Assembly (NCBI GenBank): GCA_950295325.1
Contig: OX485804.1
Span: forward strand, 59,862,533-59,926,532
Direction of reading: 5' to 3'
Length of the DNA: 64,000 bases
Source: Polytrichum commune
Taxonomy: Eukaryota; Streptophyta; Polytrichopsida; Polytrichales; Polytrichaceae
Part shown: piece after piece, positions 1 through 13,045 of the stretch
Position numbering within the stretch: position 1 is the stretch's first letter
How the letters are laid out: every line of letters begins with the position of its first letter
Translations under genes and position numbers: made by a program
Notes under the pieces: generated by a model
What the model was told of the DNA's origin: nothing
Seen by the model: only the letters and a program-made list of their open reading frames with translations
Databases searched by the model: none

Positions 1-225
1 TAAAAGTCATGTTGACTTGGAGGATAACTCTAATAATGAATGCTCCCAGCAGCTAGAAGTGAGAAGTGAACCAAAAGAATGGCGTTTTCAAAAACTTCTC
101 AAAACTGGATGTCTTGGACCTATTGGAATGGAATGAAATGGCAAGTTTTAGCTTGATGATCTTTGGAAAGAGGTATTTTTCATTCCATTAATTTTAATAT
201 CTAATTATATTGTCCATTCCTACAG

Positions 226-3200
226 TTTCTTGAAGTAGTGAAGTTGGAGAGGCATGGGGGTCCAGTCGACGGAATCCACATCAGAGATAACTTTTTACTT
301 CAGGTTTTTGACTGTCTAAACCCAAGCTAGAATACAGTTACTGTAAAAGTACTGCTTCGTCTTCAAGTTTGTTACTTGATTTGTGGATATCAATAACATG
401 TGCTCTGTAATCGGAAGTCAATGTAGGAAATTAATGGATAGTACATTGGTCTTGTCACTGATTTAGACACAGGAAATCTACTGCTACTCAAAAAGCTACA
501 CATGTATGTAAGTCAGAGTTGAGGTTGGAAAGATTGGAAAGTTTGACAAGGAGTTCATTTTTATATATCTGTCTCTTGGCCAAAGTCAAACACCTCTCCT
601 TCATTTCACCAATTTTGGATAATGGTACCACTTAAACATCATAAATTGTCCAAAGGAGCGGAAACTCCCTACCAAAACATGAGTTGTTGAGAGACTCTAA
701 GGATAACTCTATAAGGTGTAATGTATTTGTGAGTACGTATTGTTTATTTATTTAAATATAAATATTGTACGTCTGGGGTAGTTTTTTTGAATATCTCTGA
801 ATTTTTTTGTTGGGGGCTGGATTGTGAAATAGCTTTGCAGTGGAGTCGATGAAAATGCGGTGGGTGCATGTGCCCAGCTTGTTTTTGCACCTGTGGATGC
901 GGCTGTATCAGATGATGTGCCTCTACTACCGTCCGGTTTTCGAGTTATCCCCCTTGACTGCAGTCTGCTCGTAAGTAACATAGCATCCCTACGTCAGTTT
1001 AGAGGGCAAGATGGAAGTTTAGCATGCATTAGAATTTATCCTTCAATTCAATGGGACTTTTTGTCCGGAGTTCGTCCCCTATGATTTCCATTGGTTGTCC
1101 TGCATAACATATCAATAATTTCTTCCCACTTGTGATGCATACTCAAATGTAATGTTTGAATCTAAATGAAGAGCAATGTATTTCAGTCATTGAGTTTGGC
1201 CCTCAATAGAGTTAGCGTAACTCAATGGGACTTTCTGTTGGGATTTGGTCCCTTCTGATTTTGCATTGGTTGACTTGTATAGAATATTAATAGTTTCTTT
1301 CCACTTGTGCTGCATGCTTGGAGGTAATGTTTGAATGTGAATGAAGAGCAACCTATTTCGGTTGATTGAGGACCAAACTCATTGTTATCACCTCTTGGCA
1401 TGAAAAATTGAATTTGACCCTCAATGGACCAGTATAGAATGTACTTTGTTGAAACCTGCACACTACTACCTCCAAGCATGTACCACAAATGTACTGAACA
1501 TGGAAGGTGTTGTATGCAAATCAATCAATTCCTGACAAAAAATTATGTGGAGTTAGAGGATATATATATATATATATATATATTTGAACAATCTAATCTA
1601 GTTTTATAGACCTAAAATTTGAATTGCGTGTAAATCTCAGGATGGGTTGGGGTTATCTCGAACACTTGACTTGGCCTCTTCATTGGAAGGTGGACCTGAG
1701 GGAGGTCGCCTGGACGGTGGTGACAGTGGACATTGTGCAACTGGAAATTTGCGTTCCGTGCTTACAATAGCCTTTCAATTCACTTACGACGCGCATACAC
1801 GTGAAAGCTGTGCAGCCATGGCTCGCCAATATGTCCGGACTGTGGTGGCGTCTGTCCAACGTGTTGCGATGGCATTGGCTCCGTCCCGTGTTCCATCCCA
1901 CATGGGCGACCGTCAGCCCCAAGGGTCCCCCGATGCAATTGTATTAGCCCAACGGATCTTGCAAAGCTACAGGTTAGGAATAATCATTGCCTGTGACTTC
2001 ATTACTGATACATAAAGCAACATGTGTATCCTTCTATGTGATTATTATGTTTATGGTGTCCCTTCAAGTGATAAGGTTAGTGGGCCTGATTTGGTCTCTC
2101 ATCTTGATCGACCACCTTCTCAGTAGCATGTCAAATGCAGGCTTTTGTGTTTGATGCTCTTTTCTAGCCAATGTCATGTTACCTTTGAATTATTAACCTC
2201 CATGTGGATAGATTGATTAGATTTTAAAGAAAGGCATAGAGGACAAATACAATGGACAAGTGGTGGTAGAGGTTCTAAACTAGGGTAGATGTTAACCTAA
2301 AAGATTCCAAAAGGCAATAAAGTGGGGTGGAATGAACATAAAATCCAAAAAGCAAAGTCCACCTTTCACCCTTAGTTTACAAGTCTTTACGTATGTTATG
2401 GTTGTTCCCAAACAAAAGGTGGGGGCTACCATGGTTCTTCAGATTATGATATTTGAGTGGTGTGTGATTAGGTGTGGATCTAAGAACAGATACCAAAAAG
2501 ACATCATGTGTTGAGAAGGGATTTGACTCAATAGTCAACATAATTGGGGGAATCTTTGTGATCTTTTAAGAAGAAAGAGAAATTTTACTTTGTTAACGAA
2601 CAAGATGTTCTTATGAGCTTCGAACATTATGAGGAAAGTGGCTAAGGCCTTGACTTGGATTTGCCAATCATCTTGCACTAATCACGTGTTACATATCCTA
2701 GGAGAGGTGGGAGCAGAGCTAAAAGTGTCCATTTCAGGCCCGCTTACCTTATACCCTTCTCAGTTGTCTGATTTTTTTCCTCCATTGTCTGACTCCACCA
2801 GAATCCATTTTGGCATGGAGTTGACAAGAGCAGATGTAGGAGATGATGACACAATGTTCAAGGCCTTCTGGCATCATAGTGACGCCATCGTCTGCTGTGC
2901 TTGGAAAGTAAGCTCGTAAAAAATCATTCCAGTAATCCAGAATGCCTAATTTAATTGCAAGCCAGATGTCATTGCTCAAGAGATCTGTCTTTAGTCAATT
3001 TCTACTTTGTGGGAAAGTTGTGATTGTTTTCCCTTCTTAAAAATCACATGCATAAGATCGTTTGCATGGACTCTTAGGTGCTCATGAAGAGCATTCCATA
3101 GCTTGCTCTTGAATCTGAATCGTAGTCACCAAGGTTTCAATGGTGCTTTGGGTTGTTACCGTTGAGAGAGGTTTTCTTCCATCTGTGGGTTTATTTTGGT

Positions 3201-3934
3201 GGTTTTCTTGGAGTTTAACCTGATATGTTTTGTATGTGATAGCAGCAGGGTTTGCCAGAGTTTATGTTTGCCAATTGTGCGGGTTTGGCGATGCTGGAAA
3301 CAACCTCCGGAGCTCTCCAGGAATTACCGTGGGAAGAAACTTTGGATGAAAATGGCCGGAAGACGGCTTTCGCTGATTTCACACAGGTCTTACAGCAGGT
3401 AAGTCAAATGTTCTCAAATGTAGACTCAATATTTAAGTTCTCTTCACAGATGTTCACTGCTATTTATATTATATGAGAGATGAATGATTATTGACTATCA
3501 TGTACGTAATGACATAAAGCAGTCCAATGAGTGTTTCTAACTCTTTGAAGAGGCCAAGTCTACTTCCTCACATGCATTGTCATGCTTATGATTATTTTGG
3601 AGGTCAATCTCCTCATATGTTGTCACAACCTCAATGGACTTTTATCAAATCACATGAGTGTGTGTAGAAAAAAATTGTGACCCAAAATGTGGAACTAAAG
3701 TGTGCCACTAAACACAAATTTTGCATCATGTTGATTAATCATCTCATGAGTTACTGATGGTGTTTGCTAACCAACTGGCTGCAGGGGTTTGCGGACCTTC
3801 CTCCAGGAGTTCGAATTTCTAGTCTGGGAAGGCCGGCAACATATGACCGTGCACTTGCATGGAAGGTCCTTGCTGATAATGATTCCACCCAATGCATTGC
3901 ATTTCTCTTCATGAATTGGTCATTCTTGACGTGA
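226..3934 (+). CDS. Class III HD-Zip (C3HDZ) transcription factor, 3' part of gene
   Basis: Six coding exons join in frame: 226-303, 833-970, 1641-1972, 2802-2907, 3249-3398 and 3785-3934 (stop TGA 3932-3934), all with GT-AG introns. The protein contains the family segments VVKLERHG, GACAQLVFAPVDA, LLPSGFRVIPLD, RTLDLASSLE, MARQYVRTVVASVQRVAMAL, WHHSDAIVCC, MLETTSGALQEL and the C-terminal FMNWSFLT. These are the end of the START-associated region followed by the MEKHLA domain, a combination known only from HD-Zip III proteins such as REVOLUTA and PHABULOSA. Those nuclear regulators control meristem, polarity and vascular development in land plants. The homeodomain, leucine zipper, START lipid-binding domain and the usual miR165/166 target site would lie upstream, outside the window. 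I could not assign positions 1-225. The MEKHLA sequence differs at many positions from seed-plant versions as I remember them, which suits an early-diverging lineage. Family assignment is secure; orthology to a named gene is not. Confidence 0.93.
1558..1583. repeat. (TA)n microsatellite in an HD-Zip III intron
   Basis: A run of about twelve TA dinucleotides lies inside the third intron of the HD-Zip III gene, shortly before the exon at 1641. Confidence 0.9.
2320..2720 (-). repeat. Dispersed repeat family R1, copy in HD-Zip III intron
   Basis: The intron between the exons at 1641 and 2802 carries a member of a dispersed family recognised by GGTGTGGATCTAAGAACAGA and by TTGGATTTGCCAATCATC. Related blocks recur, in both orientations, near 4970-5290, 6470-6880, 14150-14345, 15225-15730, 16495-16640, 20020-20110, 24960-25200, 25600-25740, 34620-34880 and 54650-54850. 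No coding potential is visible. It is probably a non-autonomous DNA transposon family. Confidence 0.6.
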
Positions 3935-5654
3935 TGATATTGGAAGGAACTGAAACTGCAATACAAGTTTTGGAGGCAACAAATTTTTATCTATGGTAAT
4001 AGACTTCTGGAAGTTTGTGGCTGAAGTTACGTAGTATGTTTTTTAAACAGGATGAGACTTGAGGCTTACGGATTTGTTTTTTACACAAGGATGTTAGGTG
4101 TCTTGACCACTTTATCATCTGGAAATGCATTATTGCTCCCTAACTCACAACCTGCAGCAGTGTAAATATGTTTTACATCTTTGCGACTGTATTTGGGATG
4201 TAAAGTTAAAAGTGAATACTCGACCTCTTGTTAACTGGTCTAATCATCAGTGATCTCAGCTTTTGCAGAAGATAATGATCTTTTATGGCTACTTTAAATA
4301 CTAGGTATCAACCTTCAGGTTCAGCTCTTTTGGATACATTGGTGCTCAAATGTATGCCATTTATGGTTTATCCCTTCCTGTGAAGTCTTCTTGCATTTAC
4401 TGTTTTGGGAGGTGCAAATTTCAATTCTAGGATCTAGAGTTGGGAATATGATGTCCCAATTACAGGAAAACACTGCAATGTGTTAGAGGTTGTTATTATT
4501 TAACAATTTAGGCCTGAATATCAGCTGAAAGTCATTCCACGACCCAAGAGCTTGAGGATTGGTCAAGCTCTCAATAGTTTGAGCTTTGGATGGAAGCTTG
4601 TCAAATTCAAGTATCAAACTCACCAAAATTGTCAGTTAACGCCCTCAACTCAAGCTTTAGTGTAAATGGAACCCTAGTGAAGAATGCTTGAATGGGATTC
4701 ACAAATGTAAGGTTTAAACTTCCGACGTTCTCAAGTGATTTCCATTGGGTAGTTTAGGATTTTGTCAAAAATGATGCAGAGCTTACAAAGTGTTGCTCCA
4801 CAACGGACTTTTCAACGACCTATGCAAGCATTGTATACTTGTTAAATAGTTGAAGCTCAAGTGTGATGTGGACTTGAATGAACAAGCATTTGCATGAGGC
4901 TCCCTTCCACCAATGAAAATCTCATGTCTTTGTGCTTTTCAATGTTCATTTTAAGCTCTGCAACCACATATCGTAGGAGATGAAACATGTAATTAGTGTG
5001 AAAGGATTAGCTAATCCAATTCACACTTGTAGCCATTTTCCCCATAATTTCCAAGCTCATACAAATACAGTATCTCATTTATCTTCAGAATGAAGGTTCT
5101 TTTGCTTATATGGTCATATAGCTCCCCCAATTAAGTTCACTTCAAGCCCAGGATGGCTAACAAATTTTGAACAAATTAACACATGATTTTTTGGTCTTCA
5201 TTCTTAGATCCACACCTAACCACACAATGCTCAAATATAGGTATCTGTTCAAGATAAGTAATACACATGTAGATGACAAGCACGATCAACACTTTGATGC
5301 CAAAAATAATAACTTGTGAGCTGTGTTTACACAGGCTCATTTTATGTTTGACATGTCAACTTCAAAGCTTAAATTTGTTAAGCATTGTTAGCATGATGAA
5401 AAGTTTAATCTCCTGAAGTTTTTTTCTTGAAATTCACATGAAGTCTTGAAACATCCCATATGGAACGAACTATGTCAATTCCTTGTCACATTTTAGGTTG
5501 CCTCATGTAAGTCACTTGTATAAGGAACTTATGTCTTGCCTTTAGTATTACCATAAGCACAAGGAGTGTTCTTTGAGGGTATTGCTTTTGAGAATAGGTT
5601 AATAACCCACCTTTATATTATATAGTTTTCTAATGGATGATTGTTTGTGAGGAA
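3935..5654. other. Intergenic DNA after the HD-Zip III gene
   Basis: The first few hundred bases are presumably the 3' UTR of the HD-Zip III transcript. I see no recognisable exon. The stretch 4970-5290 carries an R1 repeat, including the motif TTCTTAGATCCACACCTAAC. Confidence 0.5.
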
Positions 5655-6098
5655 ACTACACTGATTATCCCGTTTTAGCAAGGGTGGGCTAATAGTGTGT
5701 GGGAAATTAGTGAAGGTGACACTAAATTCCTTTACACTATGAAATTAGTGTCATCAAAAGACTTAGGTTTTTGGGAGCCCAAAGTGTGAGAAGTGCCGGA
5801 AGCTCTCAAAGCAAGCTCTCTTTAGTTTCTCAGTGTTAGGAGATGCCTCAAGATTGAGTGATGCCAAATGAAAAGAAGAATAAGCTGCCTCTTCAAGCTC
5901 ATCAAAAACATTTATGCCCTTTACAAACATCTTTGAACATGTACTCATTTTCTTGAAATGTATGGTAAAGAAGCATGTATTCATGAATTTAGTTTCACTC
6001 AGTAAACATTTCAACCCTCACTAATTTTGAGATTTGGCAAAATAGTGCATGCTTTGGGAATTAGTACTAGACGCACTAAATAGGATAATTAGTGTAGT
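5655..6098. mobile_element. CACTA-like MITE (copy 1)
   Basis: The ends are inverted repeats: ACTACACTGATTATCC on the left and, read from the other strand, ACTACACTAATTATCC on the right. Internal sequence is shared with the element at 12472-12871, for example the part around TTGAAATGTATGGTAAA. It is 444 bp with no transposase. The terminal CACTA-type sequence suggests mobilisation by an En/Spm-class transposase. The ORF-like stretch at 5763-6014 on the minus strand lies wholly inside it and is not taken as a gene. Confidence 0.65.
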
Positions 6099-8918
6099 AG
6101 TAATCATATAAACTTATCAGTCTCCTGTTTCATTGAACCTACGTTTTTTTGTGGCTTTGTTTTATTCTTATTAGACCTTAATTGTTATCTAACTCATAAA
6201 TAAATACTCTTTAACCCTAAGTGAATCCCTTGGGAGGTTGTTCAAGAATGTCAAGAGTGGTATAAAACTATGTTTTAAGTAAATCTAGACTTATTCATAA
6301 GTTTTGGACATAATGCAATTTTATATGTGTAGTTGTATCAGTGGACCTTATGACAAAATTGACACCAATTAATCCAAGATGTGGACAGTATTGCAATACC
6401 ACTGTTTACTACATATCAAAATTGTGGACTACATATCATGTCATGTAGATTCATGTGGACTACATATCATGCATTCACATATATACCACTCCAATGTTCT
6501 AAAATGGTTTCCATCAAGGATAGTACATCTTACATACATGCCTAGGTGTATAAGTTGGACGTGCATGATGGAATTATTTATCTCAATTAGACACTCATGT
6601 ATGTGTAGTATGTAGTTTGGTATGGCTCCAAGAACGGAAACCCAAAAAAATTGTGTTCAAAAGGACTAGACTGCATGCTCAGAACTTAACCACAACAATC
6701 AACATAATTTGGGGGACCTTATATGGCCATCTAATGAGCAAAAGAATCTTCACTTTGATGATGAATACAAACATTCATATGAGCTCCAAAAATAATGAGA
6801 AAAGTGACTATGGCCACGCCTTGGATTTGCTAACTATCTTGTATTAGTCACATGTTTCATATCCTAGCGAAGTGGGCTAAGTTTCTTTTTTTTGGGGGGG
6901 GGGGGTTCATTCATTGGTGAGAGAAATATGCAAATCTACCACCATGGAACAATTGAGGATTTTCTAGTGACGTAGGACAATTTGTTAGTGGCATGGGCCA
7001 ATTGCCTAGGACTTGTATGCTTGTAGTTATGGTGTTCCATCATCACAATGCATGGTGGGCTTGTGCCAAAAGTGGATGAGGTAAATGTACAAATGGAAAG
7101 AAAATTTGTCAAACCTTGCAGTTTATCTACCTTACCTTGAAGAGAGAGAATTCAAGTATGTTGATGGGGTGGTATCTTAATTGTACATTTTTGAAGCATT
7201 CATTATCCATAACCATATATTTATCTTTAGAAGTTACTCAAAAAAATTGAAAGTTGAACTAGAAGGAGGGTATTACTAAACCAAACTATCAAAGCTATTA
7301 AACTATCAACTCGATTAGGTTTCTACCCTAAACCAACTTTCAAAGCTAATGGAGTTGGGTGGCACGTGCTTGTGGCTATCTAGGCTCCCGGTCATTTTTA
7401 GCTTTCTAAGTTGGTCGAAAGTTTGAGCCCTCAAAAGAAAAATTGGGGTGGTGGAGTTTCATCTCACTTTAAACATTGAGTTCCTCACATGAAAGGGGAG
7501 ATTTCTACAAATAATAACAACCTTCAAAGAGGGACGGAACTCACATCTTGATCCCGTCTTTGGAGGACTTTACAGGTCATTCGGTGATCCAATAGAGCTT
7601 ACAAGTGCTCAGAATGACATCTCTTTTGTGCCTACTCAGTTGTCATATGCATAACATTATTCAAATCTATAATAGTGTTATGTGGGACTGACAATATTAT
7701 GTGAAATATTCTTCACATTCAGTTCAAATGATGCAAATGACCAACAAAGGCCAAATTATTGTCTAGATCTTAAGGAGACCTTATGATCTTTGTTTGATGA
7801 GAATAATCTTTGCCCCGTGAGAGTAATCTCTATTCCAACAAGTGAGGTAGATTGCATTGATGAAAATCCATATTTTATCCCTTCAAGGCAATCCTTAGGG
7901 AGTTACAAAAGAGACATCCCCTAAACCCTAATGGGGGGGGGGGCTCATTTGATATCCTCTCTATCATGTGTTGTGCAACAGACAAGGGTGTGTGGGGGGC
8001 AAGCTTAGAGGGGTGTATGAGCCCCATTCCAAGTAGATATCTAATTTGGCCATGTTTTGTGAAACGTTGCATCAAGATAGGGAATTACCATATACAACCT
8101 AAACCTCTCGATAGAGGTCGAAGATAGGGTTCAAAGCTTTGATTAATTCCCTCTCTCACATTGATAGTTTACTCACTAGATGGATAGTGTGAGAGAGGGA
8201 ATTACCATATACAACCTAAACCTCTCATCCATTCAACATAAATTCCTGAAATAGTATGCAACTCGGAGGTTTCTTTCTTTGATTTGTTTGACATTAGAAT
8301 TATTTTTGAAGACCATGAATCAGTGCATTCGAAGGCATCTGAGATAGATTAGCAACAAACCTATAGGGAGTCAAGTTTTCATGTTGAATGCATGAGAGGT
8401 ATGTTTTTATGTAATAATTCCCGCTCTCCATGATAGTTCCTCTATGAACAACCCAACAAGCAACCTATTTCCATATGCCAAACTTCACCATAAAAATTTG
8501 AGGAGCCCCATTCCAAATTAGCTATGAGACTCAGGATTGAGGGGCAGATGACGCCAACCACTTCGGGCACCATCCATCAACACCTCCAACTGTAATAGTG
8601 TGAAAAGTGGTGGGCCAACATTTATTTCTGAACATAATCCCCAAGAATTTCATGGTTGGAACCAAAGGGAAAGTTTGGTGTGATCGGGGCATGAGATGTT
8701 TCATCCTTGATACGTCCAAGTAGTTAATACATAAAGAATGAAGGGGGACAACTAACTGCTAGTTACAAATGAATTGGTTGAGTTTGAGGAACAACCGGTT
8801 GAAGTTCAAGACTTTAGGAAACACAACTTATCGTTTTAGAGGAATCTATGGAATATACTTCAAATTAATAAAGAAAACCCAAAAGATCACAACATTTCAC
8901 TGGGTTGGAACTTGGGAA
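6099..8918. other. Repeat-rich intergenic DNA
   Basis: No supported gene. An R1 repeat (minus orientation) lies near 6470-6880, followed by a G homopolymer at 6894-6905; another G tract is at 7933-7943. Around 8340-8425 lies a short repeat (ACAAACCTATAGGGAGTC onwards) whose paralogue at 22.08 kb is the insertion target of the hAT element. GAATTACCATATACAACC is repeated near 8080 and 8200. Confidence 0.5.
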
Positions 8919-9467
8919 AACTACACCGTTTATGGCATTTCGTGTCACGTACACTTCTTGCAAGGGCCTAAACTAGATGCCTAGAGGTCTCAAAGTGTCA
9001 CGCCTACTAATTGCCAATATGATTCTTTTCGTCGACATAAGTAACTTCTTTAAGTGAAAAAAATATCTACATTGTGACATTAAGAGTAGCACATTGGGAT
9101 ACGTTAGATGACAATCTTACATTTTAGTATGTAAGGGGAAAATATTTTTGAGAGCACTAATGACAAGTGTCATGTGTTTACATTTTAGAATGCAAGATAA
9201 AGATGTTCTTGGACATACCAATGGCAAGTGTCGTTTTTGTACACTTTAGCCAACTTGTAGACCATTATGTAACATAGGCATAAACCACATAACATTATTG
9301 AATAACATACTCATGTCAAGATATTAGTAAGCACACTTGAACACCAAGTGTCACGAGTTGACACTTATGATGAAGTTGTTGATCATCAATGTAACTTAGC
9401 ATACGCCTCAAAATAGGGTAAGCGACACTATTACGCATGTGACACTAAATACCATAAACGGTGTACT
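8919..9467. mobile_element. CACTA-like MITE (different family)
   Basis: The left end reads CTACACCGTTTATGGCATTT and the right end, on the opposite strand, GTACACCGTTTATGGTATTT; the similarity continues through GTGTCAC. The inverted repeats span about 30 bp around roughly 550 bp of non-coding DNA with internal TGTCA-type motifs. Exact ends and the target duplication are uncertain. Confidence 0.55.
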
Positions 9468-9660
9468 TGATTTTGACCAATTATGCCCAAAATTGCCCCT
9501 GGGCAATGTGCATAACCCTGATGGCCAAATGGGTCTACAGGGATCAGAATTGCAATTAATAGCATGAAGATCTTACTAAGAATAGCATCCTTGAATCCTA
9601 CATTGATTCTTTTAAGTCAAATTTTGGACTTGTATGCTATGTCTACTTGTGTTGTGGAAG

Positions 9661-10015
9661 GGCCCAGGGCTAAATCACATTTATATTCTGCTGGGCCCCG
9701 TCCCTCCCACGCCTCCTTCACTGCCCGGTCTTTCTGCCCGCACTTGCGTGGGAATTCTTCCCGGTTGGGAACCCATGTGGCAATACCCAATCACTTAAGG
9801 CATTAAGCTACTTTGGCATGTGAAGGAACTCCATCAATCAACTTGGGAATAATGAAAGTGATGTCAACTTGAATATTTGTAATTGTGATCGGGTATTGCC
9901 ACATTAGTTCCCAACATGGAAGAGTTCCCACGCAAGTGTGGGCAAGAAGACTAGGCAGTGAAGGAGACATTGGAGGGGCAGGGCCTAGCCGAACTCATAT
10001 GTGATTTAGCCCAGG
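9661..10015. mobile_element. Long imperfect palindrome (foldback element)
   Basis: The arm at 9661-9794 matches the reverse complement of 9885-10015 over about 130 bp. Shared blocks include GGGCTAAATCACAT, CTCCTTCACTGCC, ACTTGCGTGGGAA and ATGTGGCAATACCC. The spacer is about 90 bp. No ORF inside is supported. The structure fits a foldback-type or other non-autonomous DNA transposon; no target duplication was identified. Confidence 0.6.
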
Positions 10016-10671
10016 GATGTGGAGGGTCCTTGCACAATCTACCCCGCGTGGCTTTGAAGTAGTATTTGTAAGGGCCGTGACCACGTAAATGTGAGGACCC
10101 TCAACTCACAACCAACAGTTGCACCAGTTGTTTAACTAACAGTTTGATGGAATTTGCATCGGGCCCACCTCCTACCTCCGGGAGGTGGGTTTCATGCAAA
10201 TTCGGAGAGACATGAAACACTATTTATAGTCTACATGTACGAATGCCATGTAGACTTTTTATTCATGTAAAAAAAATTGGACCCTTAGACCTTCATCTTC
10301 TAGTGTGAAGTGAACTTGGATGGTCTCCGGCCTTTTTGACCAATGAGAGATCTTAAAATGCAATGGTCACAGGCCTTTAGTCTCTTGTGTGAAGGCCAAT
10401 TTAGGCTACAATGAAGATGTGCATTGGTCAAGAATTTTAGGGGAATGGAGCAAATATGATTGGCTACAAAATGGGTTCTTCACCGGCCGGGGTTTACAAT
10501 ATGGTCAAGACTTCTCCAGTGGAGAACTTCAAGCATGGATGAAAACATGACATGGCTGCCAACATGGCAACACTTTTGGCTAGGGAAGCTCTTCGAAGGT
10601 CAAGTTTCTTGGGCAACCTTGAACCACCCTTGGACAAGAAACTTGGCCTCTGAACAACTCCAACTTGAGGG

Positions 10672-10696
10672 TTTTTTTTTTTTTTTTTTTTTTTTT
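10672..10696 (+). repeat. Poly(T) tract of 25
   Basis: An uninterrupted T run follows a segment (about 10250-10670) in which AAGTTTCTTG and its complement CAAGAAACTT sit close together, suggesting another foldback element whose boundaries I could not fix. Confidence 0.8.
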
Positions 10697-10786
10697 CTTG
10701 TCTGCCATACCAACTAATGCCTCAAATAACCTTGTCTTGGGTTGAAATTCTTGACTGACTAGTGCATTTCTTCAACGTAAGCCTAA

Positions 10787-11345
10787 GGGTCAATTTACAC
10801 CATGGACCATGAAGTCAAACCATGGAAGATGGCCTTTTCCCATGGTCCAACTTTCATGGTCCGATTTCTTAAAAAATCGATTTACAAAGCCTTTGGGTTC
10901 CCTCATTAGGTGTAAACCGAATGTGAACCAAGATAAATGACCATGCACCAAAAAAGCGAATGTGTTGATTTTCCTAATATATGTCCAAAAAGGACAACTT
11001 TGATTTTGTTATATAATTTTTAAAAATAAAGTTTGACCATTCTCTCATCTTCTCTTGTATCCATCTTCTCTTCCCCAAAAGAAATTCATTAAAAAATTTA
11101 TTACAACAATGTTTCTTTGCCATGGGCCCTTGCCTTTCACTCTCCCACCGCAAAACCCATCGGGACCATGTCAGTGGATAATGTAAGCCTTAAAATATGT
11201 CTTTTGAGAACCTCAAACTCCATGATCACTCTTACATTTTTTTCCCTTGATGTAAACCAAAGTGGCTCCGAGACGAGCTCAACAGCCAATCACAAATCTT
11301 ACAGGGCCTTGAGACGACTTCATGGTCCTTGGTGTAAACCGCCCC
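10787..11345. mobile_element. Tourist/PIF-Harbinger-like MITE H1
   Basis: The left end is GGGTCAATTTACACCATGG and the right end, on the complementary strand, GGGGCGGTTTACACCAAGG; both continue into ACCATGAAGTC. Direct TAA triplets flank it at 10784-10786 and 11346-11348, the target duplication expected of PIF/Harbinger elements. It is 559 bp without a transposase. The open stretch at 11117-11410 runs past the right end and is not considered a gene. Confidence 0.75.
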
Positions 11346-11704
11346 TAAACCGGCCCTATGAAGTTTCAGATATTTCCCCACAGGCAATGGCCGGGGTGGC
11401 GGTAGCCTAACTTAACTTAATAATTCATGATGAGAAGTTCACAAAAAGAGAGAAAGAGGGGAGGGGGGTCCACATAGGCAGCTCATTATGATGAGGTGGC
11501 ACCACCACAATGAATCTGCCCTGTAGACCGGCACATGACACCACCCCACCCCAGCCAATGCCATGGCCGGCTTATGGATAGGGAGGTAGCTACAATGCCC
11601 ACCGGCCTCCATGTGTCGGGGGAGAACCGGCGGTCGGTTAGTTGCACATGAACCGGTGGAGTTTGAGAAATAACCGGTTGAAGTTGGGGGCTTCTGGAGA
11701 CTTA

Positions 11705-12219
11705 GGGCATGTTTAGACTTGGGGCCAAGGCCATTGTGAACAAAGGCCAATATGTCCCATGTGGCATGCATTTAGACTTGGGTCCCCAAGGTCATTAATA
11801 AGAAAGTAACCAAACTCCATTCATTGCTTTCATGTGTAAACCTATTTAGGTGGGGTTGGGGCCATTTGGAGGCTGCAATTATGAGAGGGTTATGAGAGGT
11901 TTCAAGGTACTCATGAACTATTCTATGGACAATGAATAAAGCATAATAAATTTCGAATTTCTCCCCTCCTATTCAATGCTCAAAGAATAAACTACTACAA
12001 GCAAACAAAAGCTCTGACAATGGCCTCAACTAGACGGAAAGAGTCCACAAGGTTGGGAGCTCTCTTTTCCAAGATGAATAAAATAATTTATTTGTTAATT
12101 GGCCCCAACTCATGGTGTAAACTTGAAGAGGCGAGTCCTAGCCTCTCTACCAATGAGAGGAGTGGATTTCTTTCACCCCAACCCATTTTTGAGCCTTGAC
12201 TCCAAGTCTAAACCCGCCC
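11705..12219. mobile_element. Tourist/PIF-Harbinger-like MITE H2
   Basis: The left terminus is GGGCATGTTTAGACTTGG and the right terminus, reversed, GGGCGGGTTTAGACTTGG, flanked by TTA at 11702-11704 and 12220-12222. It is 515 bp and non-coding. The terminal GGGC..GTTTA pattern relates it to H1, H3 and H4 although the interiors differ. Confidence 0.75.
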
Positions 12220-12471
12220 TTACCCATCATTCTAGAGGAATCTATAGAAGAATATACCCCAAAGGAATGAAATGTGAATCCGGAAGAAGATGTCAACATG
12301 TAACCGGTTGGATTTAGAATCACTCGGATCTTGACCGACTATTATGCCCAAAAACGTCCCGGGCATAGGTCGGTTTACATGGTTTACATACCCAGGGTTA
12401 GGGTAAAAGGTAAGGTAGCCCAAAGCTTGAGTTAATCGGCGCTTAAGCGCCTTAACCCTAGTTAGTACACC

Positions 12472-12871
12472 GATTATCCCAATTGTTGAGGGAGAGCTAA
12501 TAGCGAGTGTGGGAAACTAGCGAAGGTGATACTAAATGTTTTTAGGTTATGAAAATAGTGTCATCAGAAGACGTAAGAAGCGTTGTTCATCTTGGCACTG
12601 TTCACCGAATGTATCAGCAGTATTAATCCTCGCGCTATTCGGTGACAAACATTTGTTTGCATATATTGTTTCTTCTTCTTTTTGATCACTCTATGAGCAT
12701 TTTAGAACACATACTAGTGTTCTTGAAACGTATGGTAAATGAGTATGTGTTTATGGATTCTAGTATCACTCGGTAACAATCTCAGCTCTTGCTAATTTTG
12801 AGATGTGGCAAAACAATGTGTGTGTTTGAGAATTAGTACCACACGCGTTGATTGGGATAATCGGTGTAGTG
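12472..12871. mobile_element. CACTA-like MITE (copy 2)
   Basis: The right end reads CACTACACCGATTATCC on the minus strand, and the left end has AGTACACCGATTATCC. The interior is homologous to 5655-6098: both contain a variant of GTGTCATCAGAAGAC and of TTTTGAGATGTGGCAAAA. It is about 400 bp with no coding capacity. Confidence 0.65.
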
Positions 12872-13045
12872 ATACATTGGAAAACTTAAACCGTTTGAGA
12901 TGCATCTACCTTGAGAGAGATTGAAAGGTTGAAGAAACAAGCCTTCTTGTTAGCAAAGAGCTTCATAGCATTAATCAACATGGTATAAGTGCACCCTTCC
13001 TATATAAATTGTAGTCGAAGAGTATGTTGATTTTAAATAGGGTTA

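Noticed and set aside
1-225. Additional upstream HD-Zip III exon
   Set aside because: Translations of this stretch showed no convincing match to the START region; left unassigned.
5763-6014. Minus-strand 83-codon open stretch as a gene
   Set aside because: It lies entirely within a CACTA-like MITE whose second copy does not keep the frame open.
10460-10717. Plus-strand 85-codon stretch ending in poly-Phe
   Set aside because: The end is the T25 tract and the body falls in palindromic repeat DNA.
11117-11410. Plus-strand 97-codon stretch
   Set aside because: It crosses the right terminus and target duplication of MITE H1.
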